DNA from: Lentimonas sp. CC4
GTDB taxonomy: Bacteria > Verrucomicrobiota > Verrucomicrobiia > Opitutales > Coraliomargaritaceae
NCBI RefSeq assembly: GCF_902728235.1
Contig: NZ_CACVBO010000001.1
Span: forward strand, 3,000,001 to 3,064,000
DNA length: 64,000 nucleotides
Direction: 5' to 3'
Shown here: positions 49,186-59,066 of the stretch, in pieces
How the letters are laid out: each line of letters begins with the position of its first letter
Position numbering within the stretch: the stretch's first letter is position 1
The notes under the pieces: model-generated
Database searches by the model: none
What the model was told of the DNA's origin: nothing
The model's input: the letters and a program-made list of their open reading frames with translations, nothing else
Position numbers and translations under genes: made by a program

Positions 49186-50691
49186 ATGAAAAAAGCAATA
49201 TTTGCATTGTCGATCTCTTTACTGGGTGCGCCCTTTTTGTCAGCAACAGTGATCGAAGTATCGGCGGCGCCGGATTTGTCGGGCAGTCGACCCAATATTA
49301 TTTTGGTGATGACCGATGATCAGGGAATGGGGGATCTTTCCTGTATGGGGAATCCGATAGTGAAGACGCCACATATCGACAAGTTTTACGAACAGTCGAC
49401 ACGCTTTACGGATTATCAGGTCAGTCCGACCTGTGCACCGACGCGCGCGGCGATACTCAGCGGGCAAGCTCCTTTCAAGGTCGGTGTCACGCATACGATT
49501 TATCAACGAGAGCTCATGTCGTTAGACACATTTACCGTCGCTCAGGCATTGAAATCAGCAGGCTACGCGACCGCACTTTTTGGCAAATGGCACCTCGGTG
49601 ATGATCTGCCGTATTTACCTCAGAGCCGTGGCTTTGATGAAGTGCTTATGCATGGTGCGGGGGGTATTAGTCAGGGGGCCTACGGTGATTTTTCCCAGAA
49701 TTCACGAAACCCCTATTTTGATAATGTTCTACTGCACAATGATACCGTGGTGCAGACCAAAGGCTTCTGCACGGATCTCTTTACGGATGCAGCTCTCTCG
49801 TGGGCTCATCAAAAAAATACCGATCAGCAACCCTTCTTCGCATTTGTTGCATATAATGCGCCGCATGCACCCTTTATTGCGCCAGAGAAATACAAGAAGC
49901 GGTTTCTTGAGGCTGGCTATGATGATAAAACTGCTGGCCGTTACGGGATGATTGAAAATCTAGATGACAACTTTGGCCGCATCATGACGCAGCTCGAGGA
50001 ATGGGATATTCTTGAAAACACCCTCGTGATTTTCACGACTGACAATGGCATGAGTAATAAAGGCGGAAAAAAGAATGGTAAGCGGTTTTCTTATTATAAT
50101 GCAGGTATGAAGGGGACTAAATCATCGGGCTATGAAGGAGGCACGCACGTGCCGTTGTTTTTCTATTGGAAGGGGGTGCTTTCTGAGGGAGTGGATATCG
50201 ATCCCTTAGTTTCTCATTTCGATTTATACCCTACCTTTTGTGAGTTGGCAGGGGTTGAACTTCCCGAGGATATACAGACCCTAGATGGGCTTTCGCTACT
50301 ACCTTTATTGAAGTCCCCAACAGCAGATTTCCCTAAGAGAACTCGTTTCCTCCACAAGGCGCGCTGGAAACCTGGCGAACGTGAGCAGAGCAAGTATTAC
50401 CACAGCGCTGTTCGCACCGAACGCTGGCGCTTGGTTCACAACAAAGAACTCTACGATATTCAATCCGATCCAGGGGAAAGCACGAATGTTGCAGCGGACT
50501 ATCCTGAAGTGGTTCAGCAACTCGGGAAGGAATTTGATCTCTGGTGGGACAGTATGTTGCCGTTCATGATTAACGAAGGCTTACCCAAGGTCGAGAGGTC
50601 GGATTTCCCTTTTCCGAAGCGATATAATAGGCAGTTGGAGGAAAGGGGGATCCCTGAGTGGTCGCCGCCAAGTTACACGGATGCTAAGTGA
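49186..50691 (+). CDS. Type I sulfatase, secreted
   Basis: The start at 49186 is chosen for the signal peptide (MKKAIFALSISLLGAPFLSA); a GTG at 49150 overlapping the previous stop is possible but less likely. The 501-residue product has MTDDQGMGDLS, C83-A-P-T-R, GKWHLGDD, NAPHAPF and TTDNGM. It shares the GVTHTIYQRE/GVTHTILERE and HGAGGIS/HGAGGIG segments with the sulfatase at 35975, so the two form a pair. It is followed by the GH141-like gene 39 bp downstream. Confidence 0.94.
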   Translation: MKKAIFALSISLLGAPFLSATVIEVSAAPDLSGSRPNIILVMTDDQGMGDLSCMGNPIVKTPHIDKFYEQSTRFTDYQVSPTCAPTRAAILSGQAPFKVGVTHTIYQRELMSLDTFTVAQALKSAGYATALFGKWHLGDDLPYLPQSRGFDEVLMHGAGGISQGAYGDFSQNSRNPYFDNVLLHNDTVVQTKGFCTDLFTDAALSWAHQKNTDQQPFFAFVAYNAPHAPFIAPEKYKKRFLEAGYDDKTAGRYGMIENLDDNFGRIMTQLEEWDILENTLVIFTTDNGMSNKGGKKNGKRFSYYNAGMKGTKSSGYEGGTHVPLFFYWKGVLSEGVDIDPLVSHFDLYPTFCELAGVELPEDIQTLDGLSLLPLLKSPTADFPKRTRFLHKARWKPGEREQSKYYHSAVRTERWRLVHNKELYDIQSDPGESTNVAADYPEVVQQLGKEFDLWWDSMLPFMINEGLPKVERSDFPFPKRYNRQLEERGIPEWSPPSYTDAK

Positions 50692-50730
50692 AGTGAAAAA
50701 ATGAATACAGTTAACAATATAGGAATAATT

Positions 50731-52953
50731 ATGAAAACACACTTAACACTTCTGTCGCTGGCATTGCTGTCAACAAGCGCATCAGCTCTGCAGGCTGCGG
50801 AGATTACTGTTTCGCCGAAGGGAGCGATTTTTAGTTTGGAGGCTGCGCGCGATGCGGTGCGTGAGCTTCGATCTGAAGGAGAGCGGGGGGATATTGATGT
50901 TATCATCGAATCGGGTGTTTATGCGCTCGACGAGACCTTGATTTTTGATTCGAGGGATTCCGCGCCCAAAGGAGCAGTGACTCGCTATAAGGCTGCCGAG
51001 GGAGCCAGCCCAGTAATCAGCGGTGGTCGGGTCATTGATAACTGGGAGGCGTCGGAACTACAGGATGGCAACATTTGGACGGCCAGTGTGCCATGGGCAA
51101 AGGGAGACGCTTTCTTTCACTGTCTATATGATGGCAGTGAGTTATTACAGCGTTCTCAATCGCCCGGCTTTGGTGCGAATTCGGACGGACACCGTAAACA
51201 ATATGCCGGTGAGCTAGAGCATCGCATTCGCTTTACCTATAACGGTGATGTTTTAGAGAATAAGGAGAACCTTGCCGACTTAGAAATCTATGGAGCCCCC
51301 ACGCGAGGCTGGTTGAGAAATTTCTTAGGGATAGCGTCGGTCGATTCTGCCAAGAAAGAGGCGGTGCTGAGTGTTCCCGCGACGTATAGTCTATTCGGCG
51401 GATTTGTGCTGGAAAATAGTGTCGATTACTTGGATGAGCCTGGTGAGTGGGCCGTAGATTCACAGAAAGGTATTCTCTACTATTGGCCGAAGTCAGGTAA
51501 CCCGAGTAATCAGATTACAGCCCCTAGGCTAAATGAATTGATCCGGGTCGAGGGAGTCAATGATCCATCTTTGGCCGGACTAAAGGATCAGCCTGTCGAG
51601 GGCATTGTTTTTGAAGGGCTGACCTTTTCCTATGCCGACCGTCAACAGTGGTTGCCTCAGGACAAGGGAATACAACATGACTGGAACATGTGGGACAAGG
51701 CCAACGGGTTGATACGTTTCCGTGGTGCCGCACGCTCTGCTGTGCACGATTGTATCTTCAAAGATAGTGGCAGCGATGGCGTCCGCTTGGATCTTTATTG
51801 CCAGGATATTACAGTGGAGGGGTCGTATTTCACAAACCTTGGTGGCACGGGTATTTTGCTTTCTGGTTATGGTCCCGGTAAGAAAGACGTTAATCAGAAC
51901 AACGTCATTCGAAATAATGAGATAGTGAAAGTGGGGCAGCTGTTTCTCCACTCACCGGGGATCTTCGTTTGGCAAAGTGGTCACAATTTGATCGCTCACA
52001 ATCATATCCACGACCTTGCCTATACGGGAATGGTGATCTCCGGAGTGCGCCGCCGTTTCTTTGATCCTATTTTTCAGGAAATGGGTGTGAAGAACCCTTT
52101 TACCAAGTGGCAATTTGAAAAGGAGAACCGCGAACATTCCAGCACGATTCGTTGGGATGAAATTACCTTGGATGGAGATATTAATGATTGGAATCTTTAC
52201 GAGCCCTACATGCATGCACGGGGTAATATCATCGAGTTTAATGAAGTGCATGATTGCTTGAAGCTGCTGCATGATGGTAACTGCATCTATTTATCCGGTA
52301 ACGGAGATGGAAACATCGTGCGTTATAATGTGAACTATAACCATCCTAAGGGTTCCTTGATCCGAACCGACGACGATAGCCATGGAGCGACTGTCTACGG
52401 GAATTTGCTCTTTGGCACGATGGTGAGTCAGGGGATTGCAATTAAAGGTTTAAACACTGCTACGGGAAATGTATTTGTGAATAGCCAGCTATTGACGGGC
52501 GGTGCTGGCAACACGGTCGATCCAGACGCAACTCTCTCCAGAAATGTCTTCTACTTTACGAGTCGAGACGTGTCCAATGGGTTCCATTACGGTCTTCCTA
52601 AGGTAAAAGAAGGGCTCGATTATAACCTGTATTACCATTACAAACCAGGTAAAGCTCAAGAGCTGCTTGATGCCCAGATGGCTGCCAGTCGAACCAAGCT
52701 AGTGGATCGCAATAGTGTCGTTGCAGATCCGCTCTTTATCGACCCAATTCATGGGGACTTTGGTTTTCAGCCAGACTCACCCGCTTTGAAGCTTGGAATC
52801 GAACCGCTGCCACTCGCGATTGTCGAGAAGATGGGAACGTTTAACGATCCATTTATCAAGCGCTTTGCTTCGGGTATGCCGATGCACTCGCTGAATGGCG
52901 AACACGAAGTTAAAGGAAAAAAGGGGAAGCGCCCCTCTGAGTTGGATTTATAG
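50731..52953 (+). CDS. GH141-like right-handed beta-helix enzyme, secreted
   Basis: I chose the ATG at 50731 because the signal peptide begins there (MKTHLTLLSLALLSTSASAL); an in-frame ATG at 50701 is less likely. The 740-residue product has ITVSPKGAIFSLEAARDAVR, VIIESGVYALDETLIF and the beta-helix repeats GSYFTNLGGTGILLSGYG, NVIRNNEIVKVGQ, NLIAHNHIHDLAYTGMVISG and GNIIEFNEVHDC. This is the GH141/pectate-lyase-like fold with asparagine ladders; characterised GH141 members include alpha-L-fucosidase and xylanase. It lacks the PDZ domain of the paralogue at 40849 and ends in a Lys-rich tail. Specificity unknown. Confidence 0.85.
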   Translation: MKTHLTLLSLALLSTSASALQAAEITVSPKGAIFSLEAARDAVRELRSEGERGDIDVIIESGVYALDETLIFDSRDSAPKGAVTRYKAAEGASPVISGGRVIDNWEASELQDGNIWTASVPWAKGDAFFHCLYDGSELLQRSQSPGFGANSDGHRKQYAGELEHRIRFTYNGDVLENKENLADLEIYGAPTRGWLRNFLGIASVDSAKKEAVLSVPATYSLFGGFVLENSVDYLDEPGEWAVDSQKGILYYWPKSGNPSNQITAPRLNELIRVEGVNDPSLAGLKDQPVEGIVFEGLTFSYADRQQWLPQDKGIQHDWNMWDKANGLIRFRGAARSAVHDCIFKDSGSDGVRLDLYCQDITVEGSYFTNLGGTGILLSGYGPGKKDVNQNNVIRNNEIVKVGQLFLHSPGIFVWQSGHNLIAHNHIHDLAYTGMVISGVRRRFFDPIFQEMGVKNPFTKWQFEKENREHSSTIRWDEITLDGDINDWNLYEPYMHARGNIIEFNEVHDCLKLLHDGNCIYLSGNGDGNIVRYNVNYNHPKGSLIRTDDDSHGATVYGNLLFGTMVSQGIAIKGLNTATGNVFVNSQLLTGGAGNTVDPDATLSRNVFYFTSRDVSNGFHYGLPKVKEGLDYNLYYHYKPGKAQELLDAQMAASRTKLVDRNSVVADPLFIDPIHGDFGFQPDSPALKLGIEPLPLAIVEKMGTFNDPFIKRFASGMPMHSLNGEHEVKGKKGKRPSELDL

Positions 52954-52989
52954 TCCAGTTTCTGAGTTAAATTTTAAAATATTAAGACT

Positions 52990-54549
52990 ATGCGAAACAG
53001 AATGAAAATACATACAATCGTATGTGCGACACTTGGCATTTTAGCCTCGGGATTTCTAAATGCGGCTTCGTCGAAGTCGGAGCTTACGAAGCCGAACATC
53101 ATTGTCATCTACACCGATGATCAAGGCTATGGCGATGTCAGCGCGCTCAATCCGGAAGCGAAATTTCAGACGCCGAACCTAGATCGTTTGGTGCACGAAG
53201 GCATTGCTTTTACCAACGGGCATAGTGCGGATACGGTCTGCACGCCTTCGCGTTATGGATTGCTCACTGGTCGCTACCCATGGCGGACCAAGCGCAAGTC
53301 AGGTGTTTTGGGTGCGGAAGCCAAGTGCATGATCGTGGATGGTCGTATGACGCTGGCCTCCTTGTTGAAGGAGAACGGCTACCATACTGCCATGGTCGGC
53401 AAGTGGCACTTGGGGATGGATTTTCCGGGCAAAAGAGGGAAGCGCGATTGGACACAACCCGTGTTGGATATGCCCTTGGATAAGGGCTTTGACTATTTTT
53501 ATGGAATCCCGGCTTCGATGAACTTCGGCGTGCTCGCATGGTTTGAGGGACGTTATGCGGCGGTGCCTCCGACTCTAACGACGAAGAAGAAAAAGAATCC
53601 ACTTTATGTGGATTACCGTATCATTCCACCGTATGATGAAAAAGGCGGAATGGAGGTCGCGCCAGACTTTATTGATAACCAGTGCCTGACACGTTTCACG
53701 GATAAAGCCATCGAATGGATGGCGGGTAAAGCTGCGAGTGCGAAGTCTGGAGAGCCGTTCTTTTTGTATCTGCCTTACACGTCACCACATTACCCCGTGT
53801 GCCCTCTGCCAGAATTTCAAGGGCAGGGCGAAGCGGGTGCTTATGGGGAGTTCGTCATTGAGACAGATTATCATGTGGGTCGGATTCTTGAGTTTCTCAA
53901 AGCTGAAGGGCTGGATGAAAATACCTTGATCGTTTATACCAGCGATAATGGCCCCGAGCGCTCATGGCCCGGACGTCTTAAAGAGACAGGGCATGACAGT
54001 CGCGGTGGTTTTCAAGGTGGCAAACGTTCACCGTATGAAGGCGGGCATCGCGTGCCTTTCTTAGTTCGATGGCCAGCAGGTATTGAGCAACCCGGGCGCA
54101 CCTGGGATCAAATTGTCGGTCAGACGGACTTGCTCGCAACCTTTGCTGAACTAACAGGAGGCACATTGCCCGATAATGCGGGTGAAGACAGCCAAAGCTT
54201 TGCGGCCGTGTTGACGGATGCGAAGGCGGACTTTGTTCGGCTGCCGCTGATCAACCGTGGTGAAGACAGCGGGCGTTACGCGATTACCGAGGGCAGCTGG
54301 AAGCTTATTTTACAGGGCAATAAAAACAAGCAGCCCGAATTATATGATCTAGCGACGGACCCCGCAGAAACCCAAAACGTGGCTGCTCAGCATCCAGAGA
54401 AAGTGACGCAACTGGAAAAGAAAATTACTAAGATCGTGGCAGGTGGCAGGACAACCGCTGGAACGATTCAGCCGAATGACACAGGCTATTGGAAGCAGCT
54501 CACCTGGATGACGGCAGAGGATTACCAGGGACTCTCGACATCCAAATGA
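52990..54549 (+). CDS. Type I sulfatase, secreted
   Basis: A 519-residue protein with a signal peptide (MKIHTIVCATLGILASGFLNA; ATG 53002 is an alternative start). Motifs: [12 protein letters not shown]84-T-P-S-R, GKWHLGMD, TSPHYPV and TSDNGP. It belongs to the same subgroup as the sulfatases at 55025 and 59326 (shared ALNPE/ILNPE, RYPWR/RYSWR/RYNWR, TTAGTIQPNDTGYW-like end). It carries a Lys-rich loop near residue 195 (TTKKKKNPL). The remnant sulfatase follows after 20 bp. Confidence 0.94.
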   Translation: MRNRMKIHTIVCATLGILASGFLNAASSKSELTKPNIIVIYTDDQGYGDVSALNPEAKFQTPNLDRLVHEGIAFTNGHSADTVCTPSRYGLLTGRYPWRTKRKSGVLGAEAKCMIVDGRMTLASLLKENGYHTAMVGKWHLGMDFPGKRGKRDWTQPVLDMPLDKGFDYFYGIPASMNFGVLAWFEGRYAAVPPTLTTKKKKNPLYVDYRIIPPYDEKGGMEVAPDFIDNQCLTRFTDKAIEWMAGKAASAKSGEPFFLYLPYTSPHYPVCPLPEFQGQGEAGAYGEFVIETDYHVGRILEFLKAEGLDENTLIVYTSDNGPERSWPGRLKETGHDSRGGFQGGKRSPYEGGHRVPFLVRWPAGIEQPGRTWDQIVGQTDLLATFAELTGGTLPDNAGEDSQSFAAVLTDAKADFVRLPLINRGEDSGRYAITEGSWKLILQGNKNKQPELYDLATDPAETQNVAAQHPEKVTQLEKKITKIVAGGRTTAGTIQPNDTGYWKQLTWMTAEDYQGLSTSK

Positions 54550-54569
54550 TTCCAATCATATAATTCCCG

Positions 54570-55001
54570 ATGAAAACATATACTTCTATTATACGTTTTC
54601 TGTTGGCACTGCCACTCTTGGGGCAGATTTCCCTTCATGCGGAGCAATCCGCCGAGGCTGCGTCTAAGACTTTGGATGATCGCCCCAATCTCGTCTTTCT
54701 GATGATGGATGATCAGCGATGGGATACGCTCGGCTGCTATGGACGGACAGATGTTCTGACGCCAAATATCGACAAGCTCGCCGCAGAAGGTGTGGACTTG
54801 AGTCACTTGGTCAAAGGCACTCAGGACATGAATCAGTGGCGCGATGCCGTTTTAATGGAGAACTTTTTTATCGAAGAGCTCTATGATTTGAAAGCGGATC
54901 CACACGAGCAGACTAACCTTGTTTCAAATCCGGAATACGCAGACGTGCTGACTCAATTCAGGAGCAAAACCCAAGAACTTTACACCTTAGCAACAGATTA
55001 A
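54570..55001 (+). pseudogene. Sulfatase mini-gene with large internal deletions
   Basis: An intact 143-codon frame with a signal peptide (MKTYTSIIRFLLALPLLGQ) and the N-terminal sulfatase segment LVFLMMDDQRWDTLGCYG through NIDKLAAEGV. It then jumps to DLSHLVKGTQDMNQWRDAVLM, normally ~250 residues later, and again to EELYDLKADPHEQTNLV at the extreme C-terminus. The formylglycine Cys motif, GKWHLG-type and DNG motifs are all gone, so it cannot be a sulfatase. The MDDQRWD motif links it to the branch of the 39387 sulfatase. Both junctions are in frame, suggesting one or two clean deletions or recombination. Confidence 0.88.
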
Positions 55002-55024
55002 TCCATGCTGTGGTCAAATATATC

Positions 55025-56521
55025 ATGAAATTTAAACAGTTATTATCACTGGCTTTGGTCGCTCTGAATGCATCGCTCTCAGCGGCTGAAAAGCCCAATA
55101 TCATTTTTATATTCGCCGATGATATGGGCTATGGCGATGTGCAAATATTAAACCCAGAACGGGGTAAAATTCTGACGCCGCATATGGATCAGCTTGCACG
55201 GGAGGGCATGGTTTTTACGGATGCACATACCAGTTCAGCGGTCTGCACGCCGAGTCGATACGGCTTATTAACAGGGCGTTACAGCTGGCGCACCCACCTT
55301 CAAGAAGGAGTGGTCTGGGGCTTCAGTCCACCCTTGATTACAGACGATCGATTGACTGTCGGGGAGTTGTTGCAAGAGAATGGCTATAAGACAGCTATGA
55401 TTGGGAAATGGCACCTAGGTATGACGATGCCCACGCCCGATGGCGTGCTTCCGGTTGGCAGAAAACCTAAGTCGCTGAACATCCTGTGGGACGGTGTGAT
55501 TAAAGACGGACCGGCGGACCGGGGCTTTGATTACTTCTGGGGCATTTCCGCTTCGTTGGACATGGAACCTTACATTTACATCGAGAATGATCGATTCATG
55601 GGCGAGATCAAACAAGATGGTAAAAGCCGGACGGCGAAGGGGTTTAGTCGGGTAGATGTCTTGCCGGATATTGGCCGAAAGACGGTAGAATACATCGGCG
55701 AGCAGGATGGGGAGCAGCCGTTCTTCGTCTATGTGCCACTCACTTCGCCGCACACTCCGATCGTCCCCAGTAAGGAATGGGTGGGTAAGAGTGGAATCGG
55801 TAAATACGGAGACTTTCAAATGCAGACTGATGCGATTATTGGCCAAATCGTAGACGCTGTCGACACTGCCGGTTTGAAAGAAAATACATTGATCATTGTG
55901 AGTAGTGATAATGGCTGCTCTCGGGCTGCAAACTTCAATAAGCTCGAAGCGCAAGGCCACTTTCCCAGTGCTCATTTGCGTGGTTCGAAGGCAGATCTTT
56001 GGGAAGGGGGGCATCGTGTGCCTTTCATCGTCCGCTGGCCTGAGGTGATCGACGCGGGTAGTCAAAGCGATGTGCTGATAGGCTTAACTGATTTTCTAGC
56101 TACCTGCGCCGATATTGTGGGAGCTGACATACCTGCCGGTGCGGCGGAAGACAGTGTGAGCTTCTTGCCGGCATTCACGGGGCAGCCGATTGAAACCGCG
56201 CGCACTGGCATCGTGCACCACTCGATCAGTGGTCACTTCGCTTATCGCTCCGGCAAATGGAAGTTGTTGCTGGCTAGAGGGTCCGGTGGTTGGTCTGGTC
56301 CTGATGAGAAAAGTGCGCCCAAGGACGGACCCGAAGGGCAACTCTACGATATGGAGGCGGATCCGAGTGAGACGACAAACCTATATGAAACGCATCCAGA
56401 AATCGTGGAGCGACTTCTGGCTCAAATCGAGACCATTGTTTACAGCGGCCGAAGCACGCCAGGTGATCCCTCCAGTAACGACGTGGAGGATGCCGTCATC
56501 AAGCTTTGGAAGAATAAGTAA
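55025..56521 (+). CDS. Type I sulfatase, secreted
   Basis: I preferred the ATG at 55025 (MKFKQLLSLALVALNASLSA signal peptide; 498 aa) to the one at 55010. Motifs: FADDMGYGDVQ, C74-T-P-S-R, GKWHLGMT, TSPHTPI and SSDNGC. It is very similar to the sulfatase at 59326 (shared [72 protein letters not shown]), a clear duplicate pair. Its stop overlaps the upstream ATG of the esterase gene by one base. Confidence 0.94.
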   Translation: MKFKQLLSLALVALNASLSAAEKPNIIFIFADDMGYGDVQILNPERGKILTPHMDQLAREGMVFTDAHTSSAVCTPSRYGLLTGRYSWRTHLQEGVVWGFSPPLITDDRLTVGELLQENGYKTAMIGKWHLGMTMPTPDGVLPVGRKPKSLNILWDGVIKDGPADRGFDYFWGISASLDMEPYIYIENDRFMGEIKQDGKSRTAKGFSRVDVLPDIGRKTVEYIGEQDGEQPFFVYVPLTSPHTPIVPSKEWVGKSGIGKYGDFQMQTDAIIGQIVDAVDTAGLKENTLIIVSSDNGCSRAANFNKLEAQGHFPSAHLRGSKADLWEGGHRVPFIVRWPEVIDAGSQSDVLIGLTDFLATCADIVGADIPAGAAEDSVSFLPAFTGQPIETARTGIVHHSISGHFAYRSGKWKLLLARGSGGWSGPDEKSAPKDGPEGQLYDMEADPSETTNLYETHPEIVERLLAQIETIVYSGRSTPGDPSSNDVEDAVIKLWKNK

Positions 56522-56559
56522 TGAGTCAGACTTTCGTAATACGCACTCAGCATCTAAAT

Positions 56560-57537
56560 ATGAAAATTATGGACATTAACAAAGTAGTTAAAGCGGCTTG
56601 GATTACTCTGATTATCGCCCTTGTTTGTGCGTGGGCTCCAAGCAAGGCATACTCCAAGAATCAACCCTCCGGAGGGGTAGAGTATTACTCGTGGACTCTA
56701 GGCTACGAGCCGGATGAAACCGTGATTTACTCAGAGCCGACCAAGGGCAAGCCCTTGAAGCTCGATTGTTTCCTCCCGGAAGGGCATCAACCAACGGATC
56801 AGCGAGCTTGTGTCGTTTTCTTCTTCGGCGGTGGCTGGATGGGTGGTGATACTGAGCAATTTTATGGCTACAGTAAATACTTTGCATCTAGAGGCTTAGT
56901 GGCGATTTCCGCCCAATACCGGACTCGGAAAAGCCATAAAGCTATTCCTCAGGACTGTGTCGAAGACGGTAAAGACGCCATCCGCTATATTCGCGCTCAT
57001 GCTAAGGAGTTAGGGATCGACCCTAATAAAATTGTCGTTGGCGGAGGATCCGCCGGCGGGCATGTCGCTGCGGCCACTGCGATGTGTCCGAAAATTGACG
57101 CGACACCAGAAAGCACTGTTTCGTGTCTGCCAAATGCATTGATGCTGTTTAACCCAGTATACGATAATGGGCCGGGTGGATATGGCCATTCACGTGTGAA
57201 AGACTACTGGGAAGCGATTTCCCCGATGCATAATATTGTTGCTGGTCTACCGCCAACAATTGTCTTTTTTGGCGATAAGGACAAGCATGCTACCGTTGAG
57301 ACGATTAACACGTTTCAGAAAAAAATGGAGGATGCTGGTAATCCGTGCGAGACTCACATTTTCGAGGATCAGGGGCACGGTTTCTTCCACATCAGCAAGG
57401 GCGGTAGAGCAATGTTTGAAGACGTGCTGGTTAAGGCCGATGCATTCTTGGTCAAGAATGGCTATCTGACTGGCGATGATACTGTCTTGGAGTGGACTGA
57501 CGAAACAATCGCGAAACTTCCTGATACGAATCCTTAA
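56560..57537 (+). CDS. Secreted alpha/beta-hydrolase carbohydrate esterase/lipase-like protein
   Basis: The start at 56560 gives a signal peptide (MKIMDINKVVKAAWITLIIALVCAW); a further ATG at 56521 overlaps the previous stop by one base. The 325-residue product has the HGGG-type oxyanion loop (FFFGGGWMGG), nucleophile Ser164 in GGGSAGGH, acid Asp239 or Asp241 in GDKDKH and His273 in DQGHGFF. This is the BD-FAE/hormone-sensitive-lipase-like pattern, often deacetylating polysaccharides. It is unrelated in detail to the esterase at 8137, so two independent esterases serve the locus. Substrate inferred from context. Confidence 0.85.
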   Translation: MKIMDINKVVKAAWITLIIALVCAWAPSKAYSKNQPSGGVEYYSWTLGYEPDETVIYSEPTKGKPLKLDCFLPEGHQPTDQRACVVFFFGGGWMGGDTEQFYGYSKYFASRGLVAISAQYRTRKSHKAIPQDCVEDGKDAIRYIRAHAKELGIDPNKIVVGGGSAGGHVAAATAMCPKIDATPESTVSCLPNALMLFNPVYDNGPGGYGHSRVKDYWEAISPMHNIVAGLPPTIVFFGDKDKHATVETINTFQKKMEDAGNPCETHIFEDQGHGFFHISKGGRAMFEDVLVKADAFLVKNGYLTGDDTVLEWTDETIAKLPDTNP

Positions 57538-57589
57538 CTTCAGAAATTATTAATATGAACAACCCTATTTAATTGGAGCTAGAGTCATT

Positions 57590-59047
57590 ATGAACCCAGT
57601 TTTTAAAATCCGCAATATAGTGCTCTTGAGTGCTTTAAGCTGTATTCCTAGCTTGAACGCCGAGCCTCAGTTTCAAGAACGTTCAGAATGGCAGGTGCCC
57701 TTCGTCGATGCCGAATGGTTTAACGAGGCCAAGTTCGGAATGTTTATTCATTGGGGACTCTACTCCGAGCTCGGACGCGGGGAATGGGTGATGAACCGAG
57801 AGCGTATTCCCATCGCCGAATACAAGAAGTTGGCTGCTGAATTTAACCCTGTGAAATTTGACGCTGACGAGTGGGTCGCGATCGCCAAAGCCGCTGGTAT
57901 GAGGTATATGACGATTACTAGCAAGCACCACGATGGTTTCGCGCTCTTTGACTCAGAGGTCAGTGATTGGAATATCGTCGATGCAACGCCGTTCAAGCGA
58001 GACGTGATTAAGGAGTTGTCAGAGGCATGTGCGAAGGAGGGGATCAAGTTTGGCGTCTATTATTCGCAAGCGCAGGATTGGACACACACCGGCGGATCAA
58101 TGTCGCGCTCTGGCTACTGGGATCCGGCACAGGTCAATGATCACAAACAATTTAGAGAATATGTGGATACGATTTCCATTCCGCAGATGAAGGAAGTCAT
58201 TGAGATTGGTAACATATCGCATCTCTGGTTCGATACGCCGATTAAAGTGAATCCCGAGATCGCCCGCAAGATGGTTGAAGAAATTCGTGCCGCTAAACCG
58301 GATGTCTTACTCAACAGTCGTTTGTTGTATCACGGGCATCAGATTGAAGAACTCACGCCAGAGCAATTAGATGAATTGGCAGAGATTGGCGTGGATTTCC
58401 TTTCCTATCATGATCGGAAGATTCCAGCTAAAACCTTTGCAGAATGGCCATGGGAAACCTGCATGACGCTGAATGGCGCATGGGGCTATCGTGAATCTGA
58501 TAATCGATGGAAATCTCCGAAAGACGTGGTGCAAATGCTAGCACAGTGTGCCAGCAAGGGAGGCAACTTCTTGCTCAACTTTGGTCCTACCGCGGAGGGA
58601 GTGATCCCAGAGGACGGTGTGGAAGTTGTCAAGCAAGTGGGTGATTGGTTGCGAATCAATGGTGAGTCGATTTACGGCACGCAAGGTAGTAAGTTGCGCG
58701 AAACTGGAGCGACCAAGGTCGGGCCAGGAGTCAATCTGGATGGCAGCATGAAGAAGGAAGACCCAGCGTCCAAGCTATCGAAGCATAAAGTGATTGAGTT
58801 CGATTGGCTCGCGACATCGCGCCCTGCAAGCGCAGGTCAAGCGGCTAAAATTTATCTACATATCTTTAAGTGGCCGGGGGAATCTTTTGAGGTAGAAGGC
58901 ATCACTGGCACCGTTAGCAAGGCATATTTTTTGGCAGATACAGATCAGTCACCACTGGAATTTACTCAAAAAGAAGAAACATTTTTGCTTCGTCTTCCAT
59001 CGAGTGCGCCCGATCCGATCGGAACCGTTGTTTGTTTAGAATTTTAA
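57590..59047 (+). CDS. GH29 alpha-L-fucosidase, secreted
   Basis: A 485-residue protein with a signal peptide (MNPVFKIRNIVLLSALSCIPSLNA). Active-site motifs: MFIHWG, GEWVM, KHHDGFALFDS, VYYSQAQDW, nucleophile Asp215 in HLWFDTP, and WETCMTLNGAWGY. Closest in-window relative is the GH29 at 43378. It is followed by the SGNH-hydrolase remnant, whose start codon lies 20 bp after its stop. Confidence 0.94.
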   Translation: MNPVFKIRNIVLLSALSCIPSLNAEPQFQERSEWQVPFVDAEWFNEAKFGMFIHWGLYSELGRGEWVMNRERIPIAEYKKLAAEFNPVKFDADEWVAIAKAAGMRYMTITSKHHDGFALFDSEVSDWNIVDATPFKRDVIKELSEACAKEGIKFGVYYSQAQDWTHTGGSMSRSGYWDPAQVNDHKQFREYVDTISIPQMKEVIEIGNISHLWFDTPIKVNPEIARKMVEEIRAAKPDVLLNSRLLYHGHQIEELTPEQLDELAEIGVDFLSYHDRKIPAKTFAEWPWETCMTLNGAWGYRESDNRWKSPKDVVQMLAQCASKGGNFLLNFGPTAEGVIPEDGVEVVKQVGDWLRINGESIYGTQGSKLRETGATKVGPGVNLDGSMKKEDPASKLSKHKVIEFDWLATSRPASAGQAAKIYLHIFKWPGESFEVEGITGTVSKAYFLADTDQSPLEFTQKEETFLLRLPSSAPDPIGTVVCLEF

Positions 59048-59066
59048 TAAGTTAATACTATTTGAT

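Noticed and set aside
55415-56065. 216-codon minus-strand open frame
   Set aside because: It lies wholly within a well-supported sulfatase gene and has no recognisable domain.
56190-56579. Alternative plus-strand frame at the sulfatase 3' end
   Set aside because: It overlaps the conserved sulfatase C-terminus; composition is non-protein-like.
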